Both the position numbers and the translations under genes were made by a program. From Thioalkalivibrio paradoxus (GTDB lineage Bacteria; Pseudomonadota; Gammaproteobacteria; Ectothiorhodospirales; Ectothiorhodospiraceae), in assembly GCA_011390565.1 (NCBI GenBank), contig JAABSC010000002.1, forward strand, positions 124,001 through 188,000: DNA of 64,000 bases, given 5' to 3'. The notes below the pieces were generated by a model. That model was not told where the DNA came from, searched no databases, and worked only from the letters and a program-made list of their open reading frames with translations. Below are positions 17,891-26,505 of the stretch, one piece after another (the stretch's first letter is position 1; every line of letters begins with the position of its first letter).

Positions 17891-18703
17891 CTATGGGTCG
17901 CGGAATATACCGTAGTGGTAGGCGCCCTCGATGACGCCGCTGGTGTAGTAGCCGTTCAGGCCCTTGAAGCCGCCCGTGGCGAAGTAGGCCTTGAGGTCGG
18001 GATTTTTTTCGACGGCCTGGCGCACCTCGGCGACCAGTTGCTCGTCCGCGTTGCGCACCAGCACGCCGGCGAATCCTGCGGTCAGGGGAAAGATATCGTT
18101 GCCGCTGTCGCCGCAGAAGACGACATCCGCCTTGTTCGCGCCCATTTCCCTGGAGAGGTATTCGAGCGCGGTCTGCTTGGTGGCGCTGTGTGGCAGGAAG
18201 TCGAGGAGGCCCTTGCCACTCAGGGAGTCAAAGCTGTAGATCACCACCTCGTCGAAGCGGCCGCGGATCCGTTGGTCCACGCCTTCGAGTACCGCCTCCC
18301 GCCGGTCATGCTCGACGTAATAGCTCTGCTTGAAGGGGCCGCAGTGCTCGGGCTCCTGTTCCGTCAACCCGTCGATACCCGCGACCGCATCGCGGACGGC
18401 GCCGGCGTCCCAGCGGGGGCTGGTTCTCCGTACGTGGTCCGCCCAGCCCTCATGGATCTGCCACGCACCATGCTCGAACCTGCGGATCGATGTCCCCACA
18501 TCGCCGATGAGCACGTCCGGGTGGCGTATCCCGAATTCGCGTATGGCGCGTTCCGCCAGGTCCAGGTTCCGCCCGGTGACGTAGACGACCATGACGTCCT
18601 GTTCCCTGGTGAGTTGATTGAACAGGTCGATCGCGCCGGGATCGGCGGGCCAACTGCCGTTCGGGAGCAACGTCCGGTCCAGATCGGTGGCAAGGATTCG
18701 CAT
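17891..18703 (-). CDS. HAD-IIB phosphatase, sucrose-phosphate-phosphatase-like
   Basis: This 270-residue cytoplasmic HAD phosphatase starts at the ATG at 18703 (MRILATDLDRTLL). Motif I DLDRT (nucleophile and acid/base Asp), motif II Thr in VTGRN, the motif III Lys in the HSATKQTAL region and motif IV GDSGND are all present, with a class IIB cap between motifs II and III. Members act on sucrose-6-phosphate, glucosylglycerol phosphate, glucosyl-phosphoglycerate and similar sugars. It follows a GH13_18 phosphorylase by 67 bp, which suggests a shared disaccharide or compatible-solute pathway. The exact substrate is not decided by sequence. Confidence 0.87.
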   Translation of the reverse strand: MRILATDLDRTLLPNGSWPADPGAIDLFNQLTREQDVMVVYVTGRNLDLAERAIREFGIRHPDVLIGDVGTSIRRFEHGAWQIHEGWADHVRRTSPRWDAGAVRDAVAGIDGLTEQEPEHCGPFKQSYYVEHDRREAVLEGVDQRIRGRFDEVVIYSFDSLSGKGLLDFLPHSATKQTALEYLSREMGANKADVVFCGDSGNDIFPLTAGFAGVLVRNADEQLVAEVRQAVEKNPDLKAYFATGGFKGLNGYYTSGVIEGAYHYGIFRDP

Positions 18704-18770
18704 CGTGATTCTCCGGGGGTGATTGGCGGGGCCCATGCAAGTCCCCGAAAAAGGGGCGCTGAAGCACGAC

Positions 18771-20525
18771 TTACTCGAACGACATCAAGGGCACTTCGCC
18801 CGTGCCGTCATCCTGATGGACCGAGAAGGCGTGATTGCGGAGGTCGGCCCTGAGGGTCACAGTGAGGCCCTCGTTCTGCCATGCCAGGTGCAGTTGGTGT
18901 GGTGCAGATTCAAGGATCTCGAAGTCGCCGTCGAAGGCAGGCGAGTGGTTGCGCAGACGGATCAGGGCGATCTGGTCGCGCACAATCGGAAGGCCGAGCC
19001 GGGACTCGACATCCGCGAGCGAAAGGTTGGTGCGGTTGATCTCCTTGTGTCCGGCGCTCCCGCCGCTGTCGGCGGCCGCATAGTCGTTGCTGCCGGCGAA
19101 AAGGTCCAGGTACCAGACCTGCGGGATGCCGGGCATGAACATCTGAATCGCGCGGGCCAGCAGCAGTTTGCGCTCGTCTTCCCCGAGGGCGCTGAAGAAG
19201 GTGGCGTTGACCTGGTAGTAGGAAATCTTGGTGCCATCGGCGCCGAACAGGTTCTTGACCCGCCCCCCTCGGTCGACGATGCGGCCCATCGTGGCCTCGA
19301 TCTGCTGATCGTCCAGCAGACCGGGTCTCGAGGTCCCGTTCATCTGTTTGCCCCTGAGGTCGAGTACCGGAATCCCGTCATGGCAACCCAGCATGTTGAT
19401 CGTCTGCAGGCCCCTTTCCCGGATATCCGCGAGCCAGCGCAGGAGCGCCTCGTTGGCGCCCCGCTCGAGCGCGTCGATGATCAGACCCGGAAAGAAGAAG
19501 TCGTAGATTGGGAAACCCTTGGACGCGACTTCCTCGTGGAGCCCGGTACCGTATTCGGCATGGACCTCGGGAAATACGATGAGATCGTATTTCCGCGCGA
19601 TGCCCTTGAGCCGTTCCAGATACTCCCAGGTTCCGGGCCGATTGAAGAAATTGGGTTGTCCCGGCTCCTTGTGCAGGTAGGCAAAGGCATCGAGACGCAC
19701 GATCTTCGTGCCGTAGTCTCGCAGCTTGCGCAGGGTCTCATCGTAGAATTGCCAGACCTTCTCCGAGCGCGCGTTCAGGTCCATCTGCCCGCTGTACTCG
19801 CGTTTGTGGCAGACGATCTCGAGTACCTTGTCCTGGTAGTGGGAGAGGGGCCCGAGATCGAGCCCGTCGAGGTCATTCGTGGCGTGGATGGCATCGTGGA
19901 CCGCCGCCGTGATGGCGTGCGCCTCATCCGGATGGAGTCCCTCAATGCCCGTGAAGTCATCGGGAGAGACATCGCCGAATTTCACTTCCTGATAGAACGT
20001 GTTCCAGTAGAGCTTGCGTGAGCCGTCGGGAAGCCGGACCTTGAGTACCGGCAGATCGGGCTTGCGCATGAACAGTTTCTGGATGTGCTCTTCGTTGGGC
20101 ATCACGCGGCCATCCGGACCGACCACTCCGTGATCCCGCCAGAACTCGTCCCAGTCCACGAAGAAATCGCTGTAGGGCGACTCGACGCCGCGCTGAAGCA
20201 GATCCTGGAACTGCGGGGAACGCACGGACAGGTGGTTCAGCACCAGATCGAGCTTGAACGTGATATTCAGCTGCTTCAGCGCCTCGAGATCTTCGGGACT
20301 CACGAGTTCCGGATTGAGATCGTAATCGATGATCGAAAATCCGCGATCGAGGTCGCTGTTGAAAAAGGTGGGCAGGATGTAGAACAGCGAAAACGCATCC
20401 TTGAGTTCCGGCCTCTTGAGCAGGTTGACGGTGTCGCTCAACCGCTCGCCGATGCTGTCCGGGTAGGCGTTCAGCATCACGCCTTTCGGCAGGGTCTGTT
20501 GGATGGTTACTGACTCTTCACGCAT
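18771..20525 (-). CDS. GH13 subfamily 18 sucrose-phosphorylase-like enzyme
   Basis: This 584-residue cytoplasmic (beta/alpha)8 enzyme starts at the ATG at 20525 (MREESVTIQQ). Catalytic residues are visible: nucleophile Asp279 in VRLDAFAYLHKE, acid/base Glu320 in FPEVHAEYG and the third Asp383 in GCHDGIPVLDL. The N-terminus LNAYPDSIG is typical of sucrose phosphorylases. It is longer than the usual 500 or so residues because of an insertion at about 185-245, acidic and His-containing. Subfamily members phosphorolyse sucrose, sucrose 6F-phosphate or glucosylglycerate, or make glucosylglycerol. Pairing with a HAD phosphatase favours a phosphorylated or compatible-solute substrate. Confidence 0.9.
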   Translation of the reverse strand: MREESVTIQQTLPKGVMLNAYPDSIGERLSDTVNLLKRPELKDAFSLFYILPTFFNSDLDRGFSIIDYDLNPELVSPEDLEALKQLNITFKLDLVLNHLSVRSPQFQDLLQRGVESPYSDFFVDWDEFWRDHGVVGPDGRVMPNEEHIQKLFMRKPDLPVLKVRLPDGSRKLYWNTFYQEVKFGDVSPDDFTGIEGLHPDEAHAITAAVHDAIHATNDLDGLDLGPLSHYQDKVLEIVCHKREYSGQMDLNARSEKVWQFYDETLRKLRDYGTKIVRLDAFAYLHKEPGQPNFFNRPGTWEYLERLKGIARKYDLIVFPEVHAEYGTGLHEEVASKGFPIYDFFFPGLIIDALERGANEALLRWLADIRERGLQTINMLGCHDGIPVLDLRGKQMNGTSRPGLLDDQQIEATMGRIVDRGGRVKNLFGADGTKISYYQVNATFFSALGEDERKLLLARAIQMFMPGIPQVWYLDLFAGSNDYAAADSGGSAGHKEINRTNLSLADVESRLGLPIVRDQIALIRLRNHSPAFDGDFEILESAPHQLHLAWQNEGLTVTLRADLRNHAFSVHQDDGTGEVPLMSFE

Positions 20526-20605
20526 GAAGCCCCCTTCTCCGTTGAAAAAAGACTGCGCGCGCCCAACCAACATCCGAGCCCAAGCGGATGGGTGACGCCG
20601 GCGGA

Positions 20606-20635
20606 AGGATACGAAATCTGACCCGGTATGGACAA
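20606..20635 (-). promoter_or_regulatory. Possible promoter of the phosphorylase-phosphatase operon
   Basis: On the reverse strand TTGTCC (20635-20630) and TATCCT (20611-20606) are spaced by 18 bp, about 80 bp upstream of the phosphorylase ATG. Confidence 0.35.
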
Positions 20636-20819
20636 AGCCTCGCTCCAGGCGGGGGCCTTGTTTCCCGGCGGCGCGATCGGTGCAGGGGTTCGGACACCCG
20701 GCGCAATCGGGTTTGCACGTGTGCGGAAATCCCCGGATCGGGCGGGAACTTCCTGCCGTCCGCCCTTTTCCGAATGTGAGGGTTCAGTACTTGATGTGAT
20801 TTTGCGCCAGGGGGGTGAA

Positions 20820-21770
20820 ATGGACACGTCGCTGAAGGACAACATCCACCTGCAGCGCGAGCGGCTTGCGCAGATCGTGCACGAACCGCTGGCGCATCTG
20901 GCTGAGGAATGCGGTCGTTCCTGGGGAGACCGGGACCGCCTGAATGAAGTACTTCTGAACGGTTTCGGCCGTATCCCCCACCGCACTTTTCTGTACTGTC
21001 TGGGGACCGACGGGATACAGATTTCCGATAATGTGGCGGACGCTGGAATCCTCCCGGGGCATTTCGGGCGCGATCGATCATCGCGGCCGTACATGCAGGA
21101 GGTCGTCCCGAGTTGGGGCTTTCTCCTCTCGGATGCCTATATCAGTCTTCACGCGGGCCGGCCCTCCATCACCGCGTTGCAACTCGTGCGTTCGGACGAC
21201 GGTTCGGTAATCGGGTACCTCGGAGCCGATTTCGACCTGCGTAACCTGCCGTTGACCGCCGTGCTCTACGAAGAGCCTTCGCATTGGCGCCAGGTCAAGG
21301 GTGATCCGGCGATCCGGAGTGGGGTGTTCCAGCAGTGCCGCGTCGAGAGCCCGATGGACCGCAGTCTGGATCGATCCCTGTCGATTCTGGAGGAATTGCT
21401 CACACAGCGCGGTGTGTTTCAATGCCAGATGCACTTCTCAAGCAGCCAGGCGACCGTGTGGACGGTGAACGACCCTTTTCGCTACCGCGTCCTGGATCAC
21501 GAGGCCTTGAATGATCCGGATATCTGCCTGGTGTATCCGCAGACGCCTTACCCGGTCGATGCGGCGATTCCGCAACCGTTCATTTCTCCATTGCTGGGCG
21601 CCCTCAAGCCGCTGCGTCTGACCGACGAGACGTTCTACCTGCGCATGTCGTCGATCAATCTCTTCAACGGGATGATCAGTGTCACGTTCTCCTGTGACGG
21701 CTCGCATTACATGCACTACGAGGAGTTTCTGGCCAAGAACGCGTCGTTCTGGTTCGGCCCGGGAGCGTGA
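20820..21770 (+). CDS. PDC/Cache-like sensor domain protein, 316 aa
   Basis: The start is the ATG at 20820 behind an AGGGGGG ribosome site; a longer in-frame extension lacks coding character. The N-terminal 190 residues look like a Cache/PDC ligand-binding fold: a long first helix (LKDNIHLQRERLAQIV), then FLYCLGTDGIQISDNV, DRSSRPYMQEV and a strand-rich YLGADFDLRNLPL segment. No signal peptide, membrane helix or output domain is seen, so it may be a soluble cytoplasmic PDC protein. The C-terminal half is not recognised. It is divergent from the phosphorylase operon. Confidence 0.7.
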   Translation: MDTSLKDNIHLQRERLAQIVHEPLAHLAEECGRSWGDRDRLNEVLLNGFGRIPHRTFLYCLGTDGIQISDNVADAGILPGHFGRDRSSRPYMQEVVPSWGFLLSDAYISLHAGRPSITALQLVRSDDGSVIGYLGADFDLRNLPLTAVLYEEPSHWRQVKGDPAIRSGVFQQCRVESPMDRSLDRSLSILEELLTQRGVFQCQMHFSSSQATVWTVNDPFRYRVLDHEALNDPDICLVYPQTPYPVDAAIPQPFISPLLGALKPLRLTDETFYLRMSSINLFNGMISVTFSCDGSHYMHYEEFLAKNASFWFGPGA

Positions 21771-22278
21771 GGTTCCGGTGATGCGCAAGGGGCGCAACGC
21801 GGGATGTGCCCGGCACATCACTGGAAACCCGTCTGTACCCTGAATAATCGGGATGCCGGCGGGGCAAGTGATTGCCGAAGATGCGTGTGAGGACTCTCGG
21901 AGAACGAGAATCCACGAGTGCATATGTGCGTTGTTTCTCCCGCCCTCCAGTCTCGAACTTCCGTGGACACGATCTGAATATCGCGCCGGTATCGGTGTGT
22001 GCGGTAACAAACAGACGCATGTCGACCATGGGCATAGTCTTTGCCGTGCAGTCGTGTCCGGGTGTATCCCGGGCTCGTCGCGTCGAGAAAAGGACGGGAA
22101 ATGCCCAGAGCGGAAACGTCAATGCTGAAGAAGCTTTTCGCCGGCGCTCGGCTGTTCCGGCAGGGCGCAGTCGATCCCGCCGCCGTTGGTGTTGTCATCG
22201 GAGTTCTTCGGTGGAAGCCGGTGATTCAAAGGTTCTAACGCCAGTTAAATGCAATCATTCAGTTAGGGAGATTCGACA
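21771..22278 (+). other. Gene-poor region upstream of the OmpA-family gene
   Basis: No convincing gene was found. A 45-codon frame (22101-22238, MPRAETSMLKKLFAG...) is preceded by AGGACGGGAA and could be a small basic peptide, but nothing else supports it. The OmpA-family gene has a clear TTAGGGAGA ribosome site at the end of this stretch. Confidence 0.4.
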
Positions 22279-23241
22279 ATGAAGAAAGTGACCTATTTTT
22301 TGGCGTTGCTGGCCACGGTATCGTGGACTGGCGCCCAGGCGAATGAAAATCAGGGCCACCCATACGTGGGTATCGGCGCAACCTCCCTGGGCCTGGACAA
22401 TGACCGGGTTCCGGGTACCTACAGTTCATCGCCGGGACACGCCTCGAAACTCGGTAGCGTGGTCCTCGGCTACCAGTTCGATGACCTCTGGGCCGCCGAC
22501 CTGAGCTTCGGAACCAGCATGGGCGACAACCTCGACGTTGACGCCATTTCACTCAATGGGTACCGGTTCTTCGGTTCCAGCAGGTTGCGGCCGTATGTCT
22601 CAGCCGGCCTGAGCCACTTCTCCGTGGACGAGGCCCAGGATGACAGCACTCAACAGGTTCAGGCGGGAGTGGGCCTGTCCGCGGACTTGAGCAGGAACCT
22701 GGAACTGCGGGCTGGTTACCAGAGCCATCATACGATCAGCGGCGACAGCTTCCAGGACGATGCATGGGGTGTGGTGCTGGCCTGGCATTTCCGGAAGCCG
22801 CCGGTGGTACAGGTGGCTCAGGCCGAGCCGCAGCCCGCGCCGCGGCCCGCGCCCGTCGTGAAGGTAGAGAAGGAAGTGGTCGAGAGAATCGAACTTCAAG
22901 TCCTGTTCGACTTCGACAAGTCCGTTATCAAATCCTTCTATGAGCCGCAGTTCCAGCAGATTGCCCAGCTGATGAGGGACGATCCGGAACGGATCACCAC
23001 GATCGTGGAAGGCCATACCGACTGGGTGGGGACGGATGCGTACAACCAGGATCTGTCGGAACGCAGGGCGAACGCCGTGAAGCAGAAACTGGTGGACGAC
23101 TACGGGATCGCGCCCGAGCGGATCGAGACCGTGGGATTCGGGGAAAGCCAGCCGGTCGCGGACAACACGACTGCAGCCGGTCGCCAGCAGAACCGGCGCG
23201 CGATCGCGGTCATTCTGCGAACAGTCACCGTTACCGAGTAA
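22279..23241 (+). CDS. OmpA-family outer membrane protein
   Basis: This 320-residue protein has a signal peptide (MKKVTYFLALLATVSWTGAQA), an eight-strand OmpA-like beta-barrel (about residues 22-175, ending in the aromatic strand VVLAWHF), a Pro/Ala-rich hinge (about 178-205) and a C-terminal OmpA peptidoglycan-binding domain. The binding signature is intact: FDFDKSVIK, then VEGHTDWVGTDAYNQDLSERRA and the final Arg in QQNRRAIA. It ties the outer membrane to the cell wall. The gene is monocistronic, with a strong terminator 60 bp downstream. Confidence 0.95.
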   Translation: MKKVTYFLALLATVSWTGAQANENQGHPYVGIGATSLGLDNDRVPGTYSSSPGHASKLGSVVLGYQFDDLWAADLSFGTSMGDNLDVDAISLNGYRFFGSSRLRPYVSAGLSHFSVDEAQDDSTQQVQAGVGLSADLSRNLELRAGYQSHHTISGDSFQDDAWGVVLAWHFRKPPVVQVAQAEPQPAPRPAPVVKVEKEVVERIELQVLFDFDKSVIKSFYEPQFQQIAQLMRDDPERITTIVEGHTDWVGTDAYNQDLSERRANAVKQKLVDDYGIAPERIETVGFGESQPVADNTTAAGRQQNRRAIAVILRTVTVTE

Positions 23242-23299
23242 TCGGCATACAGCGACGGTCGATCGGCAGGGATGCCGGATCGACCCGTTTCCGGTCAGA

Positions 23300-23334
23300 C
23301 AGGAACAGGCTCAACTCAGAGCCTGTTCCTGTTT
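23300..23334 (+). terminator. Intrinsic terminator of the OmpA-family gene
   Basis: CAGGAACAGGCTC and GAGCCTGTTCCTG form a perfect 13-bp stem with an AACTCA loop, followed by TTTGACGTT. It is long enough to act on either strand. Confidence 0.85.
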
Positions 23335-23499
23335 GACGTTCGCGCTGGGTACCGGGCACCGGGTGCGCATCGCGATGTCCGGTCGAAGGCATCCGCGGCA
23401 CGAACACGGTCGTCCGACGTCCGGTCTGCGTCTGTCGGGCTCAGGAAGCCTGCTTCCTCAAGATCCGCGACGGTTTCCCCGGAGGCGCCCCATTGACCA

Positions 23500-23526
23500 C
23501 AAAAAAGCCCCGGACAATGCCGGGGC
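23500..23526 (-). terminator. Intrinsic terminator of the cold-shock gene
   Basis: On the reverse strand GCCCCGG and CCGGGGC pair around CATTGT and are followed by TTTTTT, 60 bp past the stop codon. Confidence 0.9.
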
Positions 23527-23587
23527 TTCCTGCGGACGGAACCGATGGTTCCATCCTTCGGTGGGGTCTGGACGACCCGGAACCGAT

Positions 23588-23791
23588 TTACTGCGCGGTG
23601 ACGTTGGCGGCGCTGGGACCCTTCGGGCCCTGCTCGACGTCGAACGACACGGCCTGGCCTTCCGCCAGCGACTTGAAGCCGCTGCCCTGGATGGCGCTAT
23701 GGTGGACGAATACGTCCTTCGAGCCATCGGAAGGCGTAATGAAGCCAAAGCCTTTTTCGTCACTGAACCACTTAACTGTGCCTGAAGCCAT
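23588..23791 (-). CDS. Cold-shock protein (CspA family)
   Basis: A 67-residue single OB-fold RNA chaperone. RNP-1 (KGFGFIT) and RNP-2 (VFVHHSAI) are intact, and the C-terminus [13 protein letters not shown] is typical. It binds single-stranded RNA and melts secondary structure. The ATG follows GAAAACCGAA. As in other csp genes the upstream region is long and gene-free, which would allow a structured, temperature-sensitive leader. Confidence 0.97.
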   Translation of the reverse strand: MASGTVKWFSDEKGFGFITPSDGSKDVFVHHSAIQGSGFKSLAEGQAVSFDVEQGPKGPSAANVTAQ

Positions 23792-24092
23792 TTCGGTTTT
23801 CTCTACTGTATTGGATTTGCATTGGATGGTATCGAGGAAAGACTGAAGGGCTTACAGGTCCAACAAGGACTACACGGCCCAGAAGATCCGAGGCCGGAAG
23901 AACCAGAAATTCGACTCTGCTTGACCGATCGATGACCGGCCCATTATGAAGCGTACTCACGCCCGTTTGACTACCTCGCGGCTATTATCCCCCCAAAACG
24001 GCTGTGACCGTTAGTTTTTTTTGCATGGGCCGGCCTGGACGGTGCCGGCCTGAGTGGAACCTGGACGCATTTCGGACTATCGGGAAGGCAAT
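23792..24092. other. Divergent intergenic region between csp and ybaK
   Basis: This region probably holds the long csp 5' leader. On the reverse strand a CATAAT hexamer near 23942-23947 could be a -10 and would give a leader of about 150 nt, but its -35 is weak. On the forward strand a TTGACT near 23967 has no well-spaced -10. No ORF is supported. Confidence 0.4.
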
Positions 24093-24584
24093 ATGGGGAA
24101 GGAAAGACAACCGGTGACCCAGGCAGTTCGGACGTTGCGCGATGCCGGGGTCCGGTTCGAAGGGCACCCCTATCGCTACGTCACGGGCGGCGGCACCGCG
24201 CAGTTCGCGAGCGAGGCGGGCGTGGACGAACATCGCGTGATCAAGACGCTGATCATGCAGGACGACACCGGGGCCCCGATGGTGGTGCTGATGCACGGGG
24301 ATCGCCAGGTGTCGGTGCGTGAACTGGCGCGGCAGATCGGCGCCAGGCACGTGGAGCCTTGCGCGCCAGCGGTGGCCGACCGGCACTCGGGCTACCAGGT
24401 GGGCGGAACCTCGCCGTTGGGCACCCGGCGGACGATGCCCGTCTATTGCGAGGCGAGCATCGCCGAGTTGCCCCGCGTGTATATCAACGGCGGCAAGCGC
24501 GGCTACATCATCTCGCTGGATACCGCGGACCTGCTTCGGGTTTTGCAGCCTGTCCTGGTGCGGGTGAGCCAGCCTGAGAAGTAG
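24093..24584 (+). CDS. ybaK: YbaK/EbsC-family aminoacyl-tRNA deacylase
   Basis: This 163-residue cytoplasmic editing protein hydrolyses mischarged tRNA, typically Cys-tRNA(Pro). The ATG at 24093 is preceded by GGGAAGG; 13 extra upstream codons are unlikely. The essential lysine is in EHRVIKTLIMQD, and the substrate-pocket segments GYQVGGTSPLGTRRTMPVY and VYINGGKRGYIISL match YbaK. It is a stand-alone gene. Confidence 0.93.
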   Translation: MGKERQPVTQAVRTLRDAGVRFEGHPYRYVTGGGTAQFASEAGVDEHRVIKTLIMQDDTGAPMVVLMHGDRQVSVRELARQIGARHVEPCAPAVADRHSGYQVGGTSPLGTRRTMPVYCEASIAELPRVYINGGKRGYIISLDTADLLRVLQPVLVRVSQPEK

Positions 24585-24822
24585 CTGGAAGGATCGGTCT
24601 GGGCAATGCTCCATTGATGTGCGCGAATCTGCATCCAATGCAGTCGGTCCGCCAAAAAGGGCGCAATCTGACGGCCGGGGGGGTGCCCCCGAGTGACGGG
24701 TGGTTCTCTCGATATACCGTGGCGATCAGCTTCGTGCCGGCGTCGCGCCTGAACACCGTCCGCGAGGCGGTAGAGCACTGGCTGGACCAACTTCTGCCGA
24801 GCCGGCCGCTGGAGCGCACGGT

Positions 24823-25221
24823 CTACCCGGGCTGATTCCGCATGTGATCGGCGAGTCCTGCGAATGCCTGACGGACTCCCTCGCGCACGTCGGTCGGCAT
24901 CGGTTGCTCATCGAGCGCCTGGTTCATGCAGAGCATCCACTCGTCGCGCGCACGCGTGTCGATGGGAAAGGGCATGTGGCGCCGGCGCAGCATCGGATGC
25001 CCGTACTCCTCGATATACAGCGGTGGTCCGCCGAGCCAGCCGGACAGGAACTTGAACAGTTTTTCCCGCGAAGTCCGGAGATCCTCAGGGTGCAGCTTGC
25101 GGATCTCCCACGCCTCCGGAAGGCTGTCCATCCGGTCATAGAAGCGCTCCACCAGGGCACGTACCGCAGGTTCTCCACCCATCTGTTCGTACGGGGTCGG
25201 TGTTGCATCGGACGTGGTCAT
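24823..25221 (-). CDS. glbO: Group II truncated haemoglobin
   Basis: A 132-residue 2-over-2 globin, cytoplasmic, thought to handle oxygen, NO or peroxide. Visible hallmarks are YEQMGGEPAVRALVERFYDRM (helices A-B, with the B10 Tyr), the E-helix LSGWLGGPPLYIEEYG, the proximal F8 His in LRRRHMPFPI, and the group II Trp G8 in RDEWMLCMNQAL. No partner gene is evident. Confidence 0.95.
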   Translation of the reverse strand: MTTSDATPTPYEQMGGEPAVRALVERFYDRMDSLPEAWEIRKLHPEDLRTSREKLFKFLSGWLGGPPLYIEEYGHPMLRRRHMPFPIDTRARDEWMLCMNQALDEQPMPTDVREGVRQAFAGLADHMRNQPG

Positions 25222-25297
25222 TGAAAGGTATCCCCGTGCACGTGGAATACCGATTCTAGCGAACGATGGTCAGCGACATCGGAGCCTGTTCTCGAGG

Positions 25298-25726
25298 TCA
25301 GCGGGAGCCACCGGAAAGTCGTTCGAGCATGCGGTCGCGATAGGCCTCGCGGAGTCCGCTCTCCTGCTGCGGATGATCTCGCGGGCCAGCGGTCGCGGGT
25401 GCATCGACGCGCAGGTGTTCACGCGGCCAGGTGAACCGATCCTCCGGAGGAACGACCCGTTCCCATCGTGTGGCGGGTTCGGTGGATCCGGGATTGCGCT
25501 GCGTGGTGATATCCGTGCCACTGTCGTCCCGATGAATGACGGTGTGCCCGTCCCGGTGCCGGATGACCCGAGTCTCGGACGCCCCCACCGAGTGGTATTC
25601 GATGACCCGGTGCGAGACTTCGGGTGTATGGATGTCGGCCGCGACACAGCCAGTCGTGGCCAGGATGGCGACGATCAGCGGGCCGATCACCCGGACTCGG
25701 GGCATCGCGGTCGGTATCGCGTTCAT
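25298..25726 (-). CDS. Small lipoprotein ending the 11-residue-repeat operon
   Basis: This 142-residue protein has a lipobox LATTGC, so the mature protein probably starts at Cys27 and is lipid-anchored. The next residue is Val, not the Asp that would retain it in the inner membrane. The body is charged and His/Arg-rich with no recognised domain, ending in an amphipathic helix (LREAYRDRMLERLSG). Its ATG overlaps the stop of the repeat protein upstream as ATGA, and GGGGAGA serves as ribosome site. It could be an assembly or anchoring factor for the repeat proteins; this is inference. It does not look like CsgG. Confidence 0.75.
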   Translation of the reverse strand: MNAIPTAMPRVRVIGPLIVAILATTGCVAADIHTPEVSHRVIEYHSVGASETRVIRHRDGHTVIHRDDSGTDITTQRNPGSTEPATRWERVVPPEDRFTWPREHLRVDAPATAGPRDHPQQESGLREAYRDRMLERLSGGSR

Positions 25727-26052
25727 CGTTGGGGTCTCCCCTTCGGCGTGTTCGAGCGGGCGAACCGCGGTTTGGCCGGGCCACCCCGCTCCCGATCCGC
25801 CTGAGGCCCGCGGGTGGCTGACTGGCCCCTGCATCCCTGGTTGGTTTGATTGATGTTCACCCGGCCTTCCTGGTAGGTGTGGTTTTCGTTGCTCTCGCCG
25901 CATTGGGACGTGCGGTTGATGTTGACCTGGCCATTCTGAAACGTGGTGTTGAGGTTCGCCTCGGCTGCCACTGCCGGTGCAGCGCCGGTGAGCAACAGAC
26001 CAAGCAGTGCGAGCCAGGCGATTGGAGTCGGTTTTGTTCGGTATCCTTTCAT
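25723..26052 (-). CDS. Secreted protein with four 11-residue curlin-like repeats
   Basis: This 109-residue protein has a signal peptide (residues 1-30, ending AVAA). From residue 33 come four consecutive 11-mers: NLNTTFQNGQV, NINRTSQCGES, NENHTYQEGRV and NINQTNQGCRG. The first three fit N-x-N-x-T-x-Q-x-G-x-x exactly; the fourth is degenerate at the end. Two cysteines fall in repeats 2 and 4. The tail (77-109) is basic, Gly/Pro-rich and probably disordered. The Asn and Gln ladders resemble curlin repeats and suggest a beta-solenoid or amyloid fold. It is translationally coupled to the lipoprotein. The start at 26052 follows GGGAGCC. Confidence 0.85.
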   Translation of the reverse strand: MKGYRTKPTPIAWLALLGLLLTGAAPAVAAEANLNTTFQNGQVNINRTSQCGESNENHTYQEGRVNINQTNQGCRGQSATRGPQADRERGGPAKPRFARSNTPKGRPQR

Positions 26053-26147
26053 GGCGGGCTCCCGATGGGGTTGACGGTTTTCGGGTATTTCGAAGGTCCC
26101 GGGCCGGCGCGGCCTCCACGAAGCCACGCGCGGGACGGGTTGGGCGG

Positions 26148-26441
26148 TCAATCCCGCCGCAGGCCGCTGCGCGGACCGGGTGGGACGTAGTGAAGCTGAC
26201 GGACGCGGTTGTCGTTCAGGGTGCCGGCTTGCCGTGTGTAGACCTCGTTGCGCTGACCTGCCTGCACGGTCCGGCTGATGTTGACGGCACAGTTCTGCGC
26301 GACCTGCGCCTGGTTGATTCGGTCAATCTGCACGTTCACGTCGAAACAGGGCCCCGCGGTTCTCGTGAACCCCGTGTCGGCGGAAACCATCGGTACGAGG
26401 GCCAGTAAGCCCGCGCCCAACACCAGATAAAGTCTTTTCAT
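26148..26441 (-). CDS. Secreted protein with degenerate 11-residue curlin-like repeats
   Basis: This 97-residue protein has a signal peptide ending near VSA (residue 21) and a GAGGTAA ribosome site before ATG 26441. Residues 54-86 contain three 11-mers (NISRTVQAGQR, NEVYTRQAGTL, NDNRVRQLHYV), preceded by a weaker repeat-like stretch (NVQIDRINQAQ). Two cysteines (32 and 51) flank that stretch. The tail is basic. It is the middle member of the set and the most diverged, so it may cap or nucleate rather than form the bulk polymer, as CsgB does for CsgA; that comparison is inference. Confidence 0.8.
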   Translation of the reverse strand: MKRLYLVLGAGLLALVPMVSADTGFTRTAGPCFDVNVQIDRINQAQVAQNCAVNISRTVQAGQRNEVYTRQAGTLNDNRVRQLHYVPPGPRSGLRRD

Positions 26442-26505
26442 GATCGGTTACCTCGAACGCATTCAGGGTGGGCCGGCGCCCGGTTCCCGGACGCCGGCGA
26501 TGGGA

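Noticed and set aside
24614..24835. 73-codon forward frame between ybaK and glbO
   Set aside because: No ribosome site, no recognised family, and it overlaps the glbO end; only its C-terminal half looks slightly protein-like.
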